A stretch of DNA of 64,000 nt from Pteria penguin (taxonomy: Eukaryota; Mollusca; Bivalvia; Pterioida; Pteriidae): assembly GCA_035048485.1 (NCBI GenBank), contig CM068580.1:42087585-42151584 (forward strand), given 5' to 3'. The notes under the pieces were generated by a model that did not search any database, had not been told where the DNA came from, and saw nothing but the letters and a program-made list of their open reading frames with translations. Of this stretch, positions 63,061 through 64,000 are shown in pieces (position 1 is the stretch's first letter; the number at the start of each line of letters is the position of its first letter). A program made the position numbers and the translations under genes.

Positions 63061-64000
63061 CAATGATATTAGGGTCAACTGGCTAAAACTTTCACAAAGT
63101 TCCTGTACATGTGACGTCACAAGTCACAATCCAAGCATTGATTAAGGTCTTGATCTTGATGACAAGTGGTTTGTCATCCATAAGGTTATGTCAGTATAGG
63201 GAGAAATGATACAAGAGGGGTAAACAGAGTGTGAAATATTAACATGTCTTTACTCTATTCATAAATAAATGAAACAATAAGCAAATAGTATTTGCCGACT
63301 AGCTCGAGAAGCGTACGTGAAAGCCGGAGTTTAAATTTATCAAAAGCAAAACAATTTATCCTGTGTCATAATTTTCAAACAGGACCAAAATTACTGTATG
63401 TAAATATACATGAAACTTTAACGACATTCATGAACCATACATGACGTCGTGGATGTTATAAAAGACATGAAAATATGTAATATAATATCAGTTCACATTG
63501 CACAAATTATCAAACCCAGGGAAAAACAGAGATAAAAAACTTGTCGGTAAAAAGCTCTGAAAATGGGTAGGATAATTTATCCCCTATTCTCATACAAAAT
63601 TAAAAAGAATTAGATGCGTACAGCTTGAGAAACGAGCTAGAACTGATAATCCACGCTGTATTACTCTACTCGACCTTGACTACCACGTGACCAGAACACA
63701 CGAGTATTCGAATAGCCTCATAGGCCACACTAAATAATTTCTTTCGAACCACAAAGACAAATATTTTCCGCTATGCTACGTAACGCGGAAAACTTTTATA
63801 AGTGACGATTGAGGGAGTATGGTACAAACAGCGACGAGGGATTGGCAGGTATATTATAACAAGACTTTCACAATAATAACGACTACTTCTATTTTTAGCA
63901 AACTATATCTCTAGAGAAAAACCGAGAGCAACATTCGGTTTTCAGAACTTATCTGATTTTCTGAATCACAAGATGCCGTGTATTTATTTTTAGGTACATC
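63061..64000. other. Right edge, no gene recognised
   Basis: No long frame and no credible exon. A 'cacgtg' palindrome occurs near 63685, but nothing else marks a promoter. Confidence 0.3.

Overview
The window looks like AT-rich, gene-poor nuclear DNA of a bivalve mollusc. The reasons are recurrent 'acatgta' words, satellite-like units built on 'aaggtcaaggtcac' and 'gaccttgaccttt', repeat ends such as 'ggctcaggtgagct' and 'acaagaggccc', tRNA-derived SINEs, and genes split into short exons by large introns. The species cannot be fixed from sequence alone. There are no operons, CRISPR arrays or viral genes.

Genes. (1) Plus strand, 2735-9779 (possible first exon near 178-295): a three-exon gene with one giant exon and two small 3' exons. 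It ends in a RAD51-binding tail (IRIGLSKR...LHPYYKK) like that of RAD51AP1/RAD51AP2. All introns are phase 1. (2) Minus strand, 29326-15365: a FAM110-family gene of three coding exons (427 aa). It is recovered by matching splice phases, with conserved FAM110 N-terminal and C-terminal blocks on different exons 3 to 10 kb apart. These two genes converge. (3) Minus strand, 44949-44458: an unrecognised hydrophilic 163-aa protein on one exon. (4) Plus strand, 46014-48010: two weakly supported candidate exons.

Everything else is repeats and non-coding DNA. Region by region: 5.1-9.4 kb, short satellite-like arrays in introns of gene 1; 11.3-13.9 kb, SINEs and a ~140-bp array; 16.3-29.2 kb, the FAM110 introns, holding a second ~140-bp array, duplicated blocks, 'aggtgagct' elements and a two-length minisatellite (24.5-25.6 kb); 31.2-31.6 kb, a degenerate ~40-bp repeat; 36.3-39.6 kb, three consecutive terminal-inverted-repeat elements, one carrying a nested MITE; 40.4-40.9 kb, a SINE with perfect target-site duplications inside a palindromic MITE; 42.0 and 45.4 kb, 73-bp and 57-bp minisatellites; 49.3-59.8 kb, four near-identical 2.6-kb tandem units; 60.4-61.7 kb, foldback elements including a mobile ~32-bp palindrome; 62.0-63.0 kb, a ~161-bp array.

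The most useful results are the two reconstructed spliced genes, the ~32-bp palindrome with an internal empty-site control, and the mosaic 2.6-kb array.
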